Of a stretch of DNA of 64,000 bases, positions 63,346-64,000 are shown one piece after another. The stretch lies in assembly GCA_036925085.1 (NCBI GenBank), contig JAUPFP010000011.1, positions 4,026,797 through 4,090,796 of the forward strand. Direction: 5' to 3'. The translations under genes were made by a program, and so were the position numbers. Every line of letters begins with the position of its first letter. Position 1 is the stretch's first letter. The notes under the pieces are model-generated. The model ran no database searches. It was given only the letters and a program-made list of their open reading frames with translations, and was not told the DNA's origin. Origin of the DNA: Brachycybe producta (taxonomy: Eukaryota; Arthropoda; Diplopoda; Playtdesmida; Andrognathidae).

Positions 63346-63594
63346 CAAATGAACAATCTTTTTAATAGTTTTGCTCCAAGAACAATATTGTTTTTTGCAC
63401 TTAATTCACTTGTAAGCAAAACCTGAGCGAAAACTATTTTCCATCAGCTCACCTCGGGGCGGCGGGGGGGGGGGCCTTTTTTTAACATGACATGAGAAAT
63501 CAATGAGTGATTTGAGTTGTTCCATTAAAATAAAAAGAAATAATCCTCCATATGGTTGACATGTTTGAAACAGTTGGCTTCATAAACCTCAAAA
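63345..63594. other. unassigned stretch with a G-rich patch
   Basis: CGGCGGGGGGGGGG at 63459-63475; nothing else. Confidence 0.3.
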
Positions 63595-63644
63595 ACGGAG
63601 AGAAAGAGAGAGAGAGAGCGAGAGAGAGACACAGAGAGAGAGAA

Positions 63645-63675
<31 letters not shown>

Positions 63676-63797
63676 AAGAGGGAGAAAGAAAGAGGGAGAG
63701 AGAGAGAGTGAGCGAGAGAGAGTGAGCGAGAGAGAGAGAGATAGAGAGTGAGAGAGAGAGAGAAAGAGCGAGAGAGAGAGAGAGAGGGAGAGAGCAC
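63595..63797. repeat. impure GA-rich low-complexity tract
   Basis: About 200 bp of (GA)n with AAAG, GCGA and CACA interruptions. The long minus-strand ORFs here (repeating Ser-Leu) are artefacts. Confidence 0.95.
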
Positions 63798-64000
63798 ATT
63801 CACCTCAGATTTAAGTGCATTGAACAATTTCTTTTAAGTGTTTGCCAATTTCGAACTCGGTTAAGCGAGAGAAAGAAAGAAAAAACGAAATAAATGTGGA
63901 CAAATCTGACGAAACGAATATGGTTTGAAAGGTTTTTCTTTTATCCTTATTTTTTTTTTTGAGGGGGGCTCCAATTATCACTGAATGCTAAATTACAAAA

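Noticed and set aside
63500..63827. Serine/leucine-rich ORFs of about 100 codons on the minus strand
   Set aside because: Translation of a GA/CT low-complexity tract; no start context or domain.

Overview
This window looks like repeat-dominated nuclear DNA from an animal, most likely an invertebrate. The evidence is an AT-rich background, LINE-type reverse transcriptases, a mariner-type transposase, many inverted-repeat transposons, Helitron-like termini and long microsatellites. No prokaryotic features are present: no operons, no ribosome-binding-site spacing and no dense ORFs. I cannot name the phylum. I found no exon series, rRNA, functional tRNA or other host gene that I could defend. Every coding stretch with recognisable homology is a broken transposable-element gene.

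Layout. 1-4022: two LINE copies of the Jockey superfamily (CR1/Daphne-like), with an inverted LINE tail between them. 4085-5829: a 1.7 kb foldback element. 5830-6617: two head-to-tail Helitron-like elements. 7278-8062: a minisatellite in inverted blocks. 8667-9852: a short-TIR element whose core is a (TGTCAATTGACA + T-rich) satellite. 9884-11925: further Helitron-like units and a tRNA-derived SINE head. 12239-15212: a hAT-like element carrying an RTE and a LINE insertion. 15299-16050: a GC-richer, LTR-like stretch. 16868-19834: a 3 kb foldback with tandem units. 20440-22530: a duplicated host repeat in which each copy has different nested insertions. 24408-25518: a hAT with a second element inside. 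26384-27909: a TIR element with four CCAAT+TATA units and a Helitron insert. 28506-28957: a second RTE copy. 29583-30482: a 'GATAG' MITE inserted into a copy of itself. 33475-34770: LINE fragments. 36819-37943: a nearly complete mariner with a deleted N-terminus. 37998-42645: MITEs and palindromes. 44893-48445: MITEs and a second TIR-plus-satellite element. 50583-52860: palindromic MITEs and a minisatellite > MITE > hAT nest. 53610-55948: a hAT with an unidentified 829 bp insert, then a foldback holding splice-donor-like modules. 57403-58564: an element with a 430 bp alternating purine-pyrimidine array. 58614-63294: palindromes and another self-nested 'GATAG' MITE. 63295-64000: microsatellites.

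How the parts relate. Three broken autonomous families supply reverse transcriptase or transposase remnants: the LINE, the RTE and the mariner. The rest is non-autonomous DNA recognisable by its termini: hAT-like 8 bp duplications, TTA/TAA duplications of PIF/Harbinger style, and hairpin-CTAG ends of Helitrons/HINEs. Three themes recur and are taken up in Part 2. (1) Elements share one terminus but carry unrelated satellite cores. (2) Short palindromic 'words' are repeated throughout MITE arms and minisatellite units. (3) Several mobile modules carry vertebrate-style promoter motifs (GC box, CCAAT, CRE, TATA, DR1). All calls are from reading the sequence only, with no database search.
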